The notes below the pieces were generated by a model. That model made no database searches and was not told the DNA's origin. It saw only the letters and a program-made list of their open reading frames with translations. A DNA stretch of 64,000 nucleotides. It comes from Shinisaurus crocodilurus (lineage: Eukaryota > Chordata > Lepidosauria > Squamata > Shinisauridae). Shown one piece after another: positions 33,231 to 43,003 of the stretch; the stretch's first letter is position 1; every line of letters starts with the position of its first letter. Made by a program: the position numbers and the translations under genes. The stretch covers positions 164,940,242-165,004,241 of the forward strand of contig CM037877.1 of NCBI GenBank assembly GCA_021292165.1, read 5' to 3'.

Positions 33231-34403
33231 ATATAGAGGTCCTCTTATGGATTGCTAAGTGGTTAAAGAACAGGAAGCAGAGAGATGGAATATAAATGGA
33301 CCATTCTCACAATGATGGGATGTAAAAAGTGGGGTTCCGAAAGGATCTGTATTGGGACCACTGCTTTTAAACTTGTTCATAAAATTAGATATAGTTAGGA
33401 GTGGGCAGTGAGGTGGCCAAGATCGTGGATGGCATCACATTATTCAAGGTAGTTAAAATAAAAAGGGATTTGTTCTGTTTTATTTCGGTGACACTCAATA
33501 ATGAGTGTCAAATAAAATGTCAAATGCAGTTCACTGTAAGTAAAAGTGATGTACACAAGGGTAAAAAATATCTTAACTTCACATATATACAGATGCAATC
33601 TGCGCTGTTAGTGATTGACTAGGAAAGGGGTCTTGGAGTCATGGAGGATAACCGAATGAAAACACTGACCCAGTGGGAGGCAGCTGTGAAAAAGGCAAGT
33701 TCCATACTGGGATTGTAAGGAAAGGACTCAAATATTTTTTTTAAAATGTCCGTATCGTAACACCTTTATATGAATCTGTGGTGCAACCACACTTGGAATA
33801 CTGTTTACAGTTCTGGTCACCCCACCTCAAAAAGGATATTTTAGAGCTGGGAAAAGAAAAAGTACAGAAAAGGGCACCCAAAATGATCATGGGTGTGCAG
33901 CAACTTCCTTACAAGGAAAGGCTACAATCTCTGGGGCCTTTTTGTTTAGGAAAAAAGCAAGTGTGGGGAGCGGGGAATGTGGAGAAGGTGGCTAGGGAGA
34001 GGTTTGCTCCATCTCTCATCATGCTAGAATCCAATGAAGCAGAATGGTTCAGGAGAGACAGAAGGAAGTACTTCTTCACACAGCGCATGGCCAAACCATG
34101 GAATTTCCTCCCACAGGATGTGGGGATGGCTACCAGCTTAGGCCTAGATGGCTTTACAAGGGCACAAGACAAATTTCACTGGGGAAGGAGAAGCCTATCG
34201 ATGTCTTTGATTAAGCCATGATGCCTCCAGTACCAGAAGCAGCATGACTTTGGAAGCAACAGTGGGAAGGCGCTACTGCCTTCATGTCCTGCTTGTGGGC
34301 TTCCCCTTGGGACACATGGCTGGCCACTGTGGGAAACAGGAGGCTGGACTAGGTAGGCCTCTGGTCTGATCCAGCAGGTTGCTCTTCTTATATTTTTAGA
34401 TTA
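33231..34403 (+). pseudogene. CR1/L3-like LINE, 3' half (copy 2 of inverted composite)
   Basis: The same 3' half as 17999-19203 but on the other strand. The catalytic motif C region reads IVDGITLFKVV, so the second aspartate is lost. An open frame at 33778-34221 keeps VQPHLEYCLQFWSPHLKKDI, KKQVWGAGNVEKVARERFAP and RKYFFTQRMAKPWNFLPQDV, differing from the first copy at only a few residues. The 3' UTR ends CTTCTTATATTTTTAGATTA, and the match to copy 1 continues through AGACTATGAACCT beyond the LINE end. That shared flank, and the shared junction with repeat X, indicate one duplicated unit rather than two independent insertions. Confidence 0.8.
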
Positions 34404-34419
34404 AGACTATGAACCTGAG

Positions 34420-34960
34420 CCATGTATCTGATTACAGAAATTTATCTGGTTGGTCTTGCAATGTGTTATTTGTTGTCTTGCCAATTGCATGGAAGGAAAA
34501 GGACAGATTAACCAAGCAAGTAGAATATTGCTTATTAGCAGTGGGGGAGTTATACTGGTCCCTGCTTTTTATCTTCTGCTTATATAATCACCTCTTCTAG
34601 CTACCTTCAGGGTTGACTACTGCTGATCCTTGTTTAGCCAAAATGGCCCCACCAATGCACAAGAGTGAGGTATGACTGTGAAGTACCCCCCCCCCCAAAT
34701 CCTCAGGGTGCAACAGCCCCCTCCAACTGGTGGCCACAGAACACTGCATGTCTGTTGGGAGTGTGTGGTGCTAGGGGGAATAATCGAGTATCCTGGAAGG
34801 GGCCATGGCTGGCTGGCTGGAACCTTGAACAGGAACAATTGAGACTGCAACATTTTCTTGTAGGCTGGTCCCACCTCTGTGTTCTATTCCTCATCTTCAG
34901 TCTCGCTGTCTCTTTCTGCTCCTTACCTGTGAAATATCCTTCCTTCTGACATATTCAACA
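34420..34960. other. no recognisable feature
   Basis: Only short motif-free frames; a C run lies near 34687. Confidence 0.35.
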
Positions 34961-34964
34961 CCCT

Positions 34965-35305
34965 CTCTTTAAAGAGAACAGGGAGGCCCATGATGGACCT
35001 ACCAGCCTTACAGCTGCTAAAGATGAGAAGCCTGTCAGAAAAAAAAAGGTGGCAATACTAATTACGTAAGCAGTAGGATGGTTGAACACACAGGGATTCC
35101 GACCCAGACTCTTAAGAACTACACATTCAAAGCCTTGGGCCTGGATGGACAAAACTGAAAACTGTCATTTTTGGTTTCTCCCACATTCAGCTTTTGTTTT
35201 AATTCTCAAGTCCTTTCCATCCCAGGAATGAAGAAATTTGTGATTTGGGGTAAATTCATATAAGAAACTGAAACAAAATTCTGACTGATTCCTAATCCAT
35301 GACAC
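34965..35305 (+). mobile_element. foldback repeat X (copy 3)
   Basis: GAAGCCTGTCAGAAAAAA, CCCAGACTCTTAAGAACTAC and GCCTTGGGCCTGGATGG, then CTGACTGATTCCTAATC at the end, follow the same order as in 32490-33222 without the SINE. No LINE is attached at this copy. Confidence 0.6.
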
Positions 35306-35483
35306 TGCACACACTTCCTTGAAAGACAACTTGTCCATCACTACTGACCTTCCCATGCAAAACACAGCTATGGATGAGTGCCTGGTGTGTTCTACAGTGC
35401 ACTCTAAGTGCACACAGGAGAACAACTATTGCACAGCGTGAAACTGTGTGCTCCAAAATATGCTCCAGAAGCTTCCATGGCAG

Positions 35484-35595
35484 ACTTTCTGAAGAAGAGA
35501 GCTTCCTGTGTCGATGGAGGCTCTCACATGGAAATCAGTGTTCTGGATCATGTGAAGATCCTCCATGGATACAGGAAGATCTCTTTTTCAGAAAG
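35484..35595. repeat. palindromic repeat family P, copy 2
   Basis: Inverted arms ACTTTCTGAAGAAGAGAGC with CTTCCTGTGTCGATGGAGG, and CCTCCATGGATACAGGAAG with ATCTCTTTTTCAGAAAG, surround a short centre. Related to 7261-7388. The element probably runs from about 35400 to 35650. Confidence 0.6.
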
Positions 35596-35764
35596 CCGCC
35601 CTCCACGAGTAGAGGGTGACTGTGGCATGCTACCATGCTTACTCGCTCCCACTTCATTGCCCATGGTTTAACAAACAGTGGGTTGTTGTGACATGCCAAC
35701 TGGGTCAAAGTGTGAATCCATTAGCAAGATAGTATAACTGAAACCAAGACTTTCATCCTTCTAT

Positions 35765-36120
35765 AGCCTTCTTCAGATGTTTGAAACCCATGGGTGCTGA
35801 TCACATGAAGAGACTTTGGGGAATACATCCAGTCCTACCCCCTAGATGCCAACATGCATGATGGCCTTGCTCCACAGGAATTGCACAATTGGCTTCAGTC
35901 TGAAGGGGACCCCACACTTGTATGGCTCTTTCATGGGTATGGAAACCCTGGGTTCTCATCCCTGCAGAGGGAACTGTATATGCATACATCCATACTGACA
36001 TGTGGTGGTGGCCCCCTTCAGATTGACGATTCTCATGTGCCAAGGCATGGCTTCTCAGCCAGGGGTGTGGCTTCTCCCCTTCACACATTCATTAGCAAAC
36101 ACCTGAAGAAGGCTTATATG
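35765..36120. repeat. possible palindromic repeat related to 7590-7890
   Basis: TTCTTCAGATGTTTGAAACC at the left and AACACCTGAAGAAGGCTTAT at the right are inverted. Similarity to the 7.6-kb copy is limited to the ends. Confidence 0.35.
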
Positions 36121-36255
36121 TCTCTAATATTATATGGATGACTTTAAAGAACACACAACCTTTTGCTAAGTAACAAGGAAATAAAATAGGATCCTCTGAT
36201 TATACCACTTTCAATAGCATTTATGCTGTCCCACAGCATGAAGATAATATTATTC

Positions 36256-36280
36256 ACACACACACACACACACACACACT
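36256..36280. repeat. (CA)n microsatellite
   Basis: CA run of about 25 bp. Confidence 0.95.
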
Positions 36281-36289
36281 TCTATACAT

Positions 36290-37100
36290 GTAATAAATAT
36301 AATGCATTTACAGCAGACATGTATTAGCTTTAGAGGTAAGTCCAGCAAGTAATGGATACCAATGAAAATGTGAGTAAAGCTTGTGTACAGCTGGAGAACG
36401 TAATAACTATGAGGATACTATTGCTATCTAAACAGAGAAATAGCAACCCAGGATAGGCATAGATATATATTTTTAATGTTCACAAAGATGTGCAGGATTG
36501 TATTACCACTGAAAAACAACCAAAGCAGGTTAAAGAGAGAGATGGTTTCTTTTTCTCACTCCCCTAGAACAAAAGGAGAGATGGTGGTTACACCTGCATT
36601 TCGTTATCTCTATAAATGCTTATTGTTAAAATCATGAAGCAATTTTTTAAGGAAAAAATGCTGTGAAGCATGTTGAGAGACAGTTTTATTGTGCCATAGG
36701 TATAATAAAATATTTGAGCCTCGTCCCACCCATGGTGAAATGAGAAATTAACAGCATGCTGGCATTTAAAGCTAACTTAAGTAAGCAAAATAATTGGTTC
36801 TGATCTTCTGGTTGGCATCGTGATGTCCTAATTGGCAACCACTCTATTGGGGATGTGCATGCTGTTCCCTCAGAGAAGACCAGAACCAGCTCAAAAATAC
36901 AGCAGCTTTTAGTGTCAGGATTTGACACCCTGGTGTTACCTGCAAAGCAGATGTGAATGTTTTGATCTGCTCTTGGCAAAACCATAATGAGTACTTAGCA
37001 GCTAGAGCAATTTATTTCCTTTTCTGTTACTTTGCTTTTATTTTGCATTTGAAAGTGGAGCTGCAACTTGCTTTCTGGGGGAAGTTCTCTCTGCTGCATG
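36290..37100. other. repeat-poor AT-rich DNA
   Basis: No recognised feature. Confidence 0.35.
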
Positions 37101-37104
37101 TGCT

Positions 37105-37265
37105 GGAAGAGGCCACAGCTTAATGGTGGAGCACTTGCTTTGCATGTCACAGTCTCAGATTCAATTCATGACATCTTTGGTCAGGGGGGGGGGGAGCCCT
37201 TTGTCTGAGATCTGGCCAGCCTGACAGCCAGGTTAGAGGCTATTGGTGTGGCTCAGTATTGGAGC
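37105..37265 (+). mobile_element. tRNA-derived SINE, second family (degenerate)
   Basis: The head reads CTTAATGGTGGAGCACTTGC then TTTGCATGTCACAG and TCAGATTCAATTCATGACAT, corresponding to a tRNA-like A-box and B-box. A GGCCAGCCTGACAGCC and AGAGGCTATTGG body follows. Opposite in orientation to the copy at 54395-54580. Confidence 0.55.
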
Positions 37266-37296
37266 TGAGCCAAAAAAATTCCCAGAATTTCTTTGA

Positions 37297-37685
37297 GATA
37301 TTTCTTTGTCTTTTTCTCAACCCACTAGACAAAAAAGGCTATGTTGCAGAATTTATTCTGAATATTGTCCACCATTTTGTGTGTGTGGTGGCCGCCATGC
37401 ACCCCCCCTGCACACACACGCACACGCACACGCACACGCACACGCACACGCACACGCACACAATGTCCAGGAATGATGCTAAGCCTTGCAAAGTATGCAA
37501 AATGGTGGCCAGGTCGCCCACACGGTTGCTGCCACTGCCACTTGCTGCTGCAGCAAAAAATAAATAAAAATAAAAATAGAAGAAAGAACCCTTCAGAAAA
37601 AAAGAAAGAAGCTGTGCTACTGCCACTGCTTATGGAGAGCCCTGCAGATGGCCATTGCTCATAGATAGGGTGGATAATTTCAAGA
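37297..37685 (+). repeat. dispersed repeat R (copy 1) with (CACACG)n tract
   Basis: The start CTTTGTCTTTTTCTCAACCC then CTAGACAAAAAAGGCTATG, the middle GCAGAATTTATTCTGAATA and GCTGCTACTGCCACTGC-type end are matched in order at 49920-50270. A perfect hexamer-like (CACACG)n block occupies about 37412-37461. Frames across it encode CVCV or RTRT repeats that are artefacts. Confidence 0.55.
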
Positions 37686-37864
37686 TGCCATTTGTGCACA
37701 GCTCATAACTTAATTTGTGTGTATATAGCATACAAGCTAGCCACAGTCTGGGCAAGTGAGGGTGTCTGTATGGGTCTGGGTACAATAGAGATAAATTTAT
37801 CAGGAGATACAGCTGAGTTTGAACCTAATATGTCTGTCTGGTGTGTATTTCTATTTAAATTATA

Positions 37865-37965
37865 ATTATTCCTAAATCTGCATCTGTACAAATTTAGCAT
37901 ATGCAAATTGTATGCAAATTGGTGTCCTCTTCTGCCCTCTTTTTTGGGTGATGCATTTCCTCTTT
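37865..37965. repeat. dispersed repeat, copy 2 of the family at 150-240
   Basis: AATCTGCATCTGTACAAATT, TTAGCATATGCAAATTG, TGGTGTCCTCTTCTGCC, then TTTTTTGGGTGATGCAT follow the order of 150-240. Confidence 0.45.
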
Positions 37966-38309
37966 CCTTTTTGGGGGGTAACACTTAAGTGCTCTTAAGT
38001 AAGGATGTGAGAATATAGAGACAAAGGGTTTTCTTTGCTTTCTTGCTATTGCTGGCCTGACAAGATTGGGTTGCCATGCAAAGGAGACTTCCAGTTGTGT
38101 ATTTCCTCCCCACTCTAAAAAAGCAGCTCTAACAATGGGGTGTGGGGAAAAAGTGGTCCTTATTCCCACTCTCTTCCTGATCAGTTTGTCTAGATGGATT
38201 GTGAGCTGCTTATGTCCTTTGGCAGCACCACTGAGAAAACAGTGGACAAGGCAGAAATCGGGGTGAGAGCAGAGTGTAGAGAAGAAGGGGACCCTACCTG
38301 CCTTTAAAC

Positions 38310-38465
38310 TAGGTTAGGTGTGGTAGAGGATGCTGCCCCATTGACAGTGTTGAAGTAAGATTCAACTGTCAGTCTGGTTGGCTTCTGTATGTGGAATGGA
38401 AGGGGGTGACACCATCTTGCCCTTTGTCTCAGGCAGCAAGATAGCTTGGGGTGGCCTTGAGCTAC
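38310..38465. mobile_element. dispersed DNA-transposon-like repeat (copy 2)
   Basis: GTGTTGAAGTAAGATTCAAC and TTGGCTTCTGTATGTGGAAT then TCTCAGGCAGCAAGATAGC match the right half of 2919-3242. Confidence 0.5.
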
Positions 38466-38725
38466 CTGAGGTAAGAAGAGAAAATTGCTGGGGAAAAAAT
38501 GTGTTCTTCTCGGGTACATTCCTGAGGTGAAATGGCCTAAGGTTTTCTGTGTGAGAAAAAAAGGAAGGTTGCAGGAGAGGCTAAGGTTGGAGTTTCTCCC
38601 CGCACCGCACCTCCCATACAAGAGTTCTGAGATAAGGATTCTGAATTGATTGACCATCCTTCTGCAACATTGCCTCAGGCCTGCAGGCCTGCTCTCAGAC
38701 ATGGCTCTTTTAAAGGCATAGGAGT

Positions 38726-38775
38726 CTCACCTTGGGTAGAGACCCAAGGCAAATGAGGTCTCTACCCAAAGGTGA
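38726..38775. repeat. short near-perfect inverted repeat
   Basis: TCACCTTGGGTAGAGACC (38727-38744) pairs with GGTCTCTACCCAAAGGTGA (38757-38775), one base longer in the right arm. It abuts the larger inverted structure. Confidence 0.85.
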
Positions 38776-38798
38776 ATGAGGTTTTACCACCTCATTTG

Positions 38799-39002
38799 CC
38801 AATTTCCGTCTCCAATAAGTTGCAGAGTGATATCAACGCCAGGCAAAAATAGGCAGAGCTACACTTCCCATCAAGTCACGGTTTGTAAACTCTGAACAAA
38901 GAGTGATCAGTAAAATACTGTACTGAATAACTTGTGCAATGTTCATAAAATAAATTAATGAACAAATAAATATTCTTTGATGGACGACTTAGCTAGGAAA
39001 TG
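38799..39002. repeat. left arm of perfect 204-bp inverted repeat
   Basis: Begins CCAATTTCCGTCTCCAATAA and ends GCTAGGAAATG. By base-by-base reading it is identical to the reverse complement of 39499-39702. Just outside, GAGGTTTTACCACCTCATTT with GCC (38778-38800) is itself inverted at 39034-39056, and CTTAGCTAGGAA at its inner end forms a hairpin with TTCCTAGCTAAG (39008-39019). Confidence 0.95.
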
Positions 39003-39498
39003 GTAAATTCCTAGCTAAGGTAAATTCACCTTTGGCAAATGAGGTGGTAAAACCTCATTTGCCAAAGGCATCTGATGATAAGACAAATGCTACCATCACT
39101 TTTCCTTGTAATGTGTGGAAGATTAAATTTACCCTCCCTGGGAAAATGAATGCTATAAATGTCATGGAAAAAAGGGATGCGACAATGTTTTCAAGCATTA
39201 TTCTGATCTTCATCACAAGTGATGGCAATGAATATTTTTTTTAAAAAAAATGAAGCCGGAGCAGTAAATAATTCTTAGTGAACTGGCCACTGGTAATACT
39301 TTCCACCCTTTGAGAAGTGGGTGACATTGTGTACTGCAGACTGTGTGCTCACACACTACACAGGTGTAATAACTGCACAGTGTATGAGGCAGTCTATGGA
39401 CTTTTGGCAGGATTACCTGTGGGAGTAAAATGTCATTTTTCCCTCCTCATGCAATTCATGCCGCCCTTGAGAATAGGGGCAGGGAGGAATTTGTGGGA
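39003..39498. other. 496-bp spacer between inverted arms
   Basis: The left part contains short inverted pieces (39008-39070) copied from 38761-38800 and the arm end. A 70-codon frame at 39032-39244 has no motif. The rest is unremarkable. Confidence 0.6.
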
Positions 39499-39702
39499 CA
39501 TTTCCTAGCTAAGTCGTCCATCAAAGAATATTTATTTGTTCATTAATTTATTTTATGAACATTGCACAAGTTATTCAGTACAGTATTTTACTGATCACTC
39601 TTTGTTCAGAGTTTACAAACCGTGACTTGATGGGAAGTGTAGCTCTGCCTATTTTTGCCTGGCGTTGATATCACTCTGCAACTTATTGGAGACGGAAATT
39701 GG
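39499..39702. repeat. right arm of perfect 204-bp inverted repeat
   Basis: Starts CATTTCCTAGCTAAGTCGTC and ends GGAGACGGAAATTGG. Identity with the left arm stops sharply at both ends. Confidence 0.95.
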
Positions 39703-40020
39703 AAAAGCAAAGCATTTTATTAATTTCTGGCTGCGGCCATGGTTCTAATAATGCACAGCAACTTATTTCTCACTCTTAAGAAATATGTTTACAAACGGGC
39801 CAAAGGGATATGGAAAAGGGATTTAAAAGGCTCACGCCCACCCCCATTACGTCCGTCATTCTAAAGTAAGTTAAAGGACAAAACATTGTATGAATTTCAT
39901 CCCTGAACTGTGTCCAGTAGTTCTTCGGGGGGGGGGGGGGGACGACGACATGCATTTCAAAAGTCATCTGAACCAGCCACAGCTCAAATGGTTCAAGGTT
40001 CTTCAAATCCCCACTTGGGC
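39703..40020. other. no recognisable feature
   Basis: A G run lies near 39929-39941. Nothing else called. Confidence 0.35.
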
Positions 40021-40131
40021 CATAGTATTAAAAGATCACATAAAACCATGAAACATAGAAGCAACCCCCCACCCCACCCCATTCAGTAAAATAGGAGTGG
40101 CATTAAAATCGAAGAGTGATAAATCATTATA
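40021..40131 (+). repeat. 111-bp repeat, copy 1
   Basis: It runs from CATAGTATTAAAAGATCAC to AAATCATTATA. Copy 2 at 42893-43003 has two differences by my count, in the same orientation. Class unknown; the following context at copy 2 suggests a LINE 3' region. Confidence 0.8.
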
Positions 40132-40285
40132 ATCTCACTGGGTGACTCAGCCTAACCTACCTCACGGGGTTGTTGTGAGGATAAAATGGAGAGGAGGAAG
40201 AGGATCATGTATGCTGCCTTGGGCTTCTTGGAGGAAAAGGTGGGATATCAATATAACAAATAATCAATCAATCAATCAATCTCCA
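40132..40285 (+). mobile_element. tRNA-derived SINE, Sauria-SINE-like (copy 5, 5'-truncated)
   Basis: It lacks the tRNA head and begins at TCTCACTGGGTGACTCAGCC. It has CCTAACCTACCTCACGGGG, GCTGCCTTGGGCTTCTTGG and an (AATC)n tail. Confidence 0.8.
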
Positions 40286-40602
40286 GTTAGAAGGCTCACA
40301 GGCAGCATGGCTGGGAAAGTTCTCTGCCCGTAACCTTGGAAAGCCACACTTAATCAGGGCTAGATGGACCAATAGGTCGACATTCAGTATACGTTTATTA
40401 TGTTCATCAAGGACACTGTAAATATGACAAGTGCTAGGTACAGATGAGTCTATTTTTGGTGCATGTCACCTGTGCATGTGTTCATTCACATGTCCATTCT
40501 GTGTTATTTCCACATTAATCTGCTTCTTTCTTTTCTTTTCTTTTTTAAAGTCTGCACAAAAAATCGCATTTAAATACTTTTTTAAAATATGTATGTTTAA
40601 GG

Positions 40603-40725
40603 CTGCCATCCTTAGCTGGAAGTAAGTTCCATTGAACTCCATGGGGCTTACTTCTGAGTAGGATGTAAGTTCCATTGAACTCCATGGGGCTTACTTCTGA
40701 TGTGTATAGGATTGCACTATAAATG
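40603..40725. repeat. CAATCCTA-type palindromic repeat with 43-bp internal tandem duplication
   Basis: A 43-bp unit starting TAAGTTCCATTGAACTCCAT occurs at 40623-40665 and again from 40666. The repeat closes with GTATAGGATTGCACTATAA. The duplication lies inside one member of the palindromic family listed at 32238-32330. Confidence 0.7.
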
Positions 40726-40810
40726 TAGTTTCTCTCAAAACATGGACTTTTGAACACATTTTTTGGATGGCTTTTCAGTCAAAAACATCGCCAGAACAGT
40801 CGGAGAAGTG

Positions 40811-42355
40811 CAGTGGCGTAGCGTGGGTTGTCAGCACCCGGGGCAAGGCAAGTAATTTGCGCCCCCTAACCCGTGGATTTTAGCACTCGAGTCTCTTCCA
40901 CTAGATTAGTTAAAGAAACCCTTACCCCCTAAGCACATGTATTGCTTGTTATGAAAATACTGATGTAATTAAAGTAAAATGCATCTAAATAGTCCAGCAA
41001 CATCTGGGGACCCAAGGTTGGAGCACCCTGGCTTACAGCATATGTAAATTAGCATATGCAAATTTGTGCTTTTTTTTTTTGCTCTTTTTCTTGGTCCTGT
41101 GGGCCTGAGTCCCATATCTTTCTGGTACCCAGCACCTCCCCTGCAGATCGGGTCCCCGGGGTCTGAGGTTCTGCACCCATGCAGTAGAAATTCAACAGAT
41201 AAAGCTTCCTGGGTGCTCCCAGGACTTTCACGCCAAGAAAAGTGCGGCCTACTGAATGGCTGCCAGCTATACATTTGTTCCAGAGAAGAGGAAAAAGAAA
41301 AAGATTCTTAAAACATCAGCCACCTTGCTTTCGGCTCACGGGCAGAAGTTGAGGGAGAGGTAGTGGCGGGGGGGGGGGGCGCCAGCTTAAGGAATTTTGG
41401 ATCGGAAGTCTCTGATGGAGCTAAAACCTCCAACTTATTTTTGCCAGGTGGGATTTAGGATCCTTCCGCCCAACGTGAGAGAGAATTTGTTACGGCTGCG
41501 ATCCTCTCTAGGTGCACTTCCTCGGGTGCAAGCCCCACGAAACCCAGTAGAGCTTACTTCCGAGTAAGCGTGTGCACAAGACCAGGCTGTTGCCGCCCAG
41601 CTGCAATTCTACACGCATTTCCCTCAGTGCCGGTCCTATTGAACTTGGTGGAGAGCTTCCTCTGCAGTAAAGAGAGGCTTGGGATCGGGCTGCCCAAGTG
41701 GAAGGCAAGGAACGGTTTGGAAGAATGGGTGCGGGGGCGCTCAGCTGTGCCCCCCTTTTTTCCGGCTTCTCGCCCCCCTTTCCAGCCGCCTGACTCCCGC
41801 TCACCGATTCCTCCAGTGTCGCTCGCAGCTGCCTCTTATCTCGGCTGGGCAAGCAGCAGCCCGTGTGAAAGCGCCGCGGACCCGTGCGCAAAGCCCCCGG
41901 GGGGGGGAGGTGGGGGGGGAGAGGACGCCTCGAGCCGGACCGGCTGCAAAGCTTGTTGCAAGAGCCTGTTTGCCTCGCGGGGGAGCGCCCGCCGCCGCCA
42001 CGACCAATCCCTCCCTCCTCCTTTTTTGGGAGGGGGCCCCCACCAGAAGAGAGGGGGCAGTTTTTTTTAATGGAGGGGGCTGATTTATTCTAATGTGCAG
42101 CTAACCCAAGGGTCATGTGGAAAAGGGTGGGCCAGCCCCCTCAATTTCCACCCTTTCCAGCAGGATCCCTGGTGTGTGTGTGTGTTTTGGAGGGGTGATC
42201 AAAATGAATGGGACTTAAGTTAGCCATGAAAGATGAATGAGTCACTCACTGAGTGAGCCAGGCAGGGGCAGAGAGCTGCGAGTGCGAGCGCGCCCCCCTC
42301 AGATGTTGCGCCCGGTGCGGCCGGCCCCCCCTGCACCCCCCACGCTACGCCTCTG
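40811..42355. mobile_element. 1.5-kb hAT-like element with CpG-rich interior
   Basis: Terminal inverted repeats CAGTGGCGTAGCGTGGG (40811-40827) and CCCACGCTACGCCTCTG (42339-42355) match at 16 of 17 bases. Flanking 8-mers GAGAAGTG (40803-40810) and CAGAAGTG (42356-42363) match at 7 of 8. Subterminal GCACCCGGGGCAAGGCAAG at the left and TTGCGCCCGGTGCGGCC at the right are also complementary in style. The middle, about 41330-42340, is far richer in G+C and CpG than the rest of the window. Overlapping frames of 127-166 codons in three registers there have no recognisable transposase or host domain. It is nonautonomous as seen. Confidence 0.8.
41330..42340. promoter_or_regulatory. CpG-island-like segment inside hAT-like element
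   Basis: Dense CpG (for example CGCCGCGGACCCGTGCGC near 41871-41888 and GAGTGCGAGCGCGCCCC near 42279-42295), G runs and several GCGC sites stand out from the AT-rich surroundings. It might be captured host promoter or first-exon DNA, or simply GC-rich transposon sequence. No splice donor or coding motif could be recognised, so regulatory activity is only a possibility. Confidence 0.35.
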
Positions 42356-42523
42356 CAGAAGTGTGAAATATGGTGGATGTTCTGAGTCTGACCCACATAT
42401 TAATCTGGGAGGCGTGGATCAAGTCAGTTTGTATTCACAAAGATGGAATCCATCAAACGTCCCCAGTGCTTGTGTTCTAAAACTTAGTGGAAATAGGTAC
42501 CAAAAATAAAACAGTGTAATTTT

Positions 42524-42757
42524 GAGAGCCAAAGTGGCGTAGTGGTGAGAGTGTTGGACTGGGACTCGGGAGATCCGGGTTCTAGCCCCCACTCGGCCAT
42601 GAAACTCACTGGGTGACTTTGGGCCAGTCACTGACTCTCAGCCTAACCTACCTCACAGGGTTGTTGTGAGAATAAAATGGAGAGAAGGAGGAGGATTATG
42701 TAAGCCGCCTTGGGTTCCTTGCAGGAAAAAAGGCGGGGGTAATAAATAAATAAATAA
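42524..42757 (+). mobile_element. tRNA-derived SINE, Sauria-SINE-like (copy 6)
   Basis: GAGAGCCAAAGTGGCGTAGT, GGGACTCGGGAGATCCGGGT, CTAGCCCCCACTCGGCCATG, then the full body, GCCGCCTTGGGTTCCTTGCA and an AATAAATAAATA tail. It is the most intact copy in the window. Confidence 0.9.
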
Positions 42758-42892
42758 TTTCATCAGATGTAATTTACTCTCCTAATTTGTCAAATTGGTA
42801 CTCCACAGTTGTCCATAAAGCTTCTGTAAGAACCTAGGCCTGGCCATTGTTTGGTCCATATTATTGCTCCAAGAACATTGAAAAGACAAAGG

Positions 42893-43003
42893 CATAGTAT
42901 TAAAAGATCACATAAAACCATGAAACATAGAAGCAACCCCCCACCCCACCCCATTCAATAAAATAGGAGTGGCATTAAAATTGAAGAGTGATAAATCATT
43001 ATA
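42893..43003 (+). repeat. 111-bp repeat, copy 2
   Basis: Nearly identical to 40021-40131. Here it continues into ACAACATTTAAAGCCCAATG and CACCTCTCTTGGAAGGGAGT, sequence that looks like a LINE-derived dispersed repeat, to about 43200. Confidence 0.8.

Noticed and set aside
37365..37664. Arg-Thr repeat protein over the CACACG tract
   Set aside because: Translation of a simple repeat; complementary frames show the same artefact.
38726..39702. CRISPR array or integron-like repeats
   Set aside because: The repeats are inverted rather than regularly spaced direct repeats, and the genome context is vertebrate.
41570..42083. 166- and 134-codon frames as transposase or host exon
   Set aside because: Proline-, glycine- and arginine-rich in several registers at once, as expected from GC-rich DNA; no transposase residues recognised.
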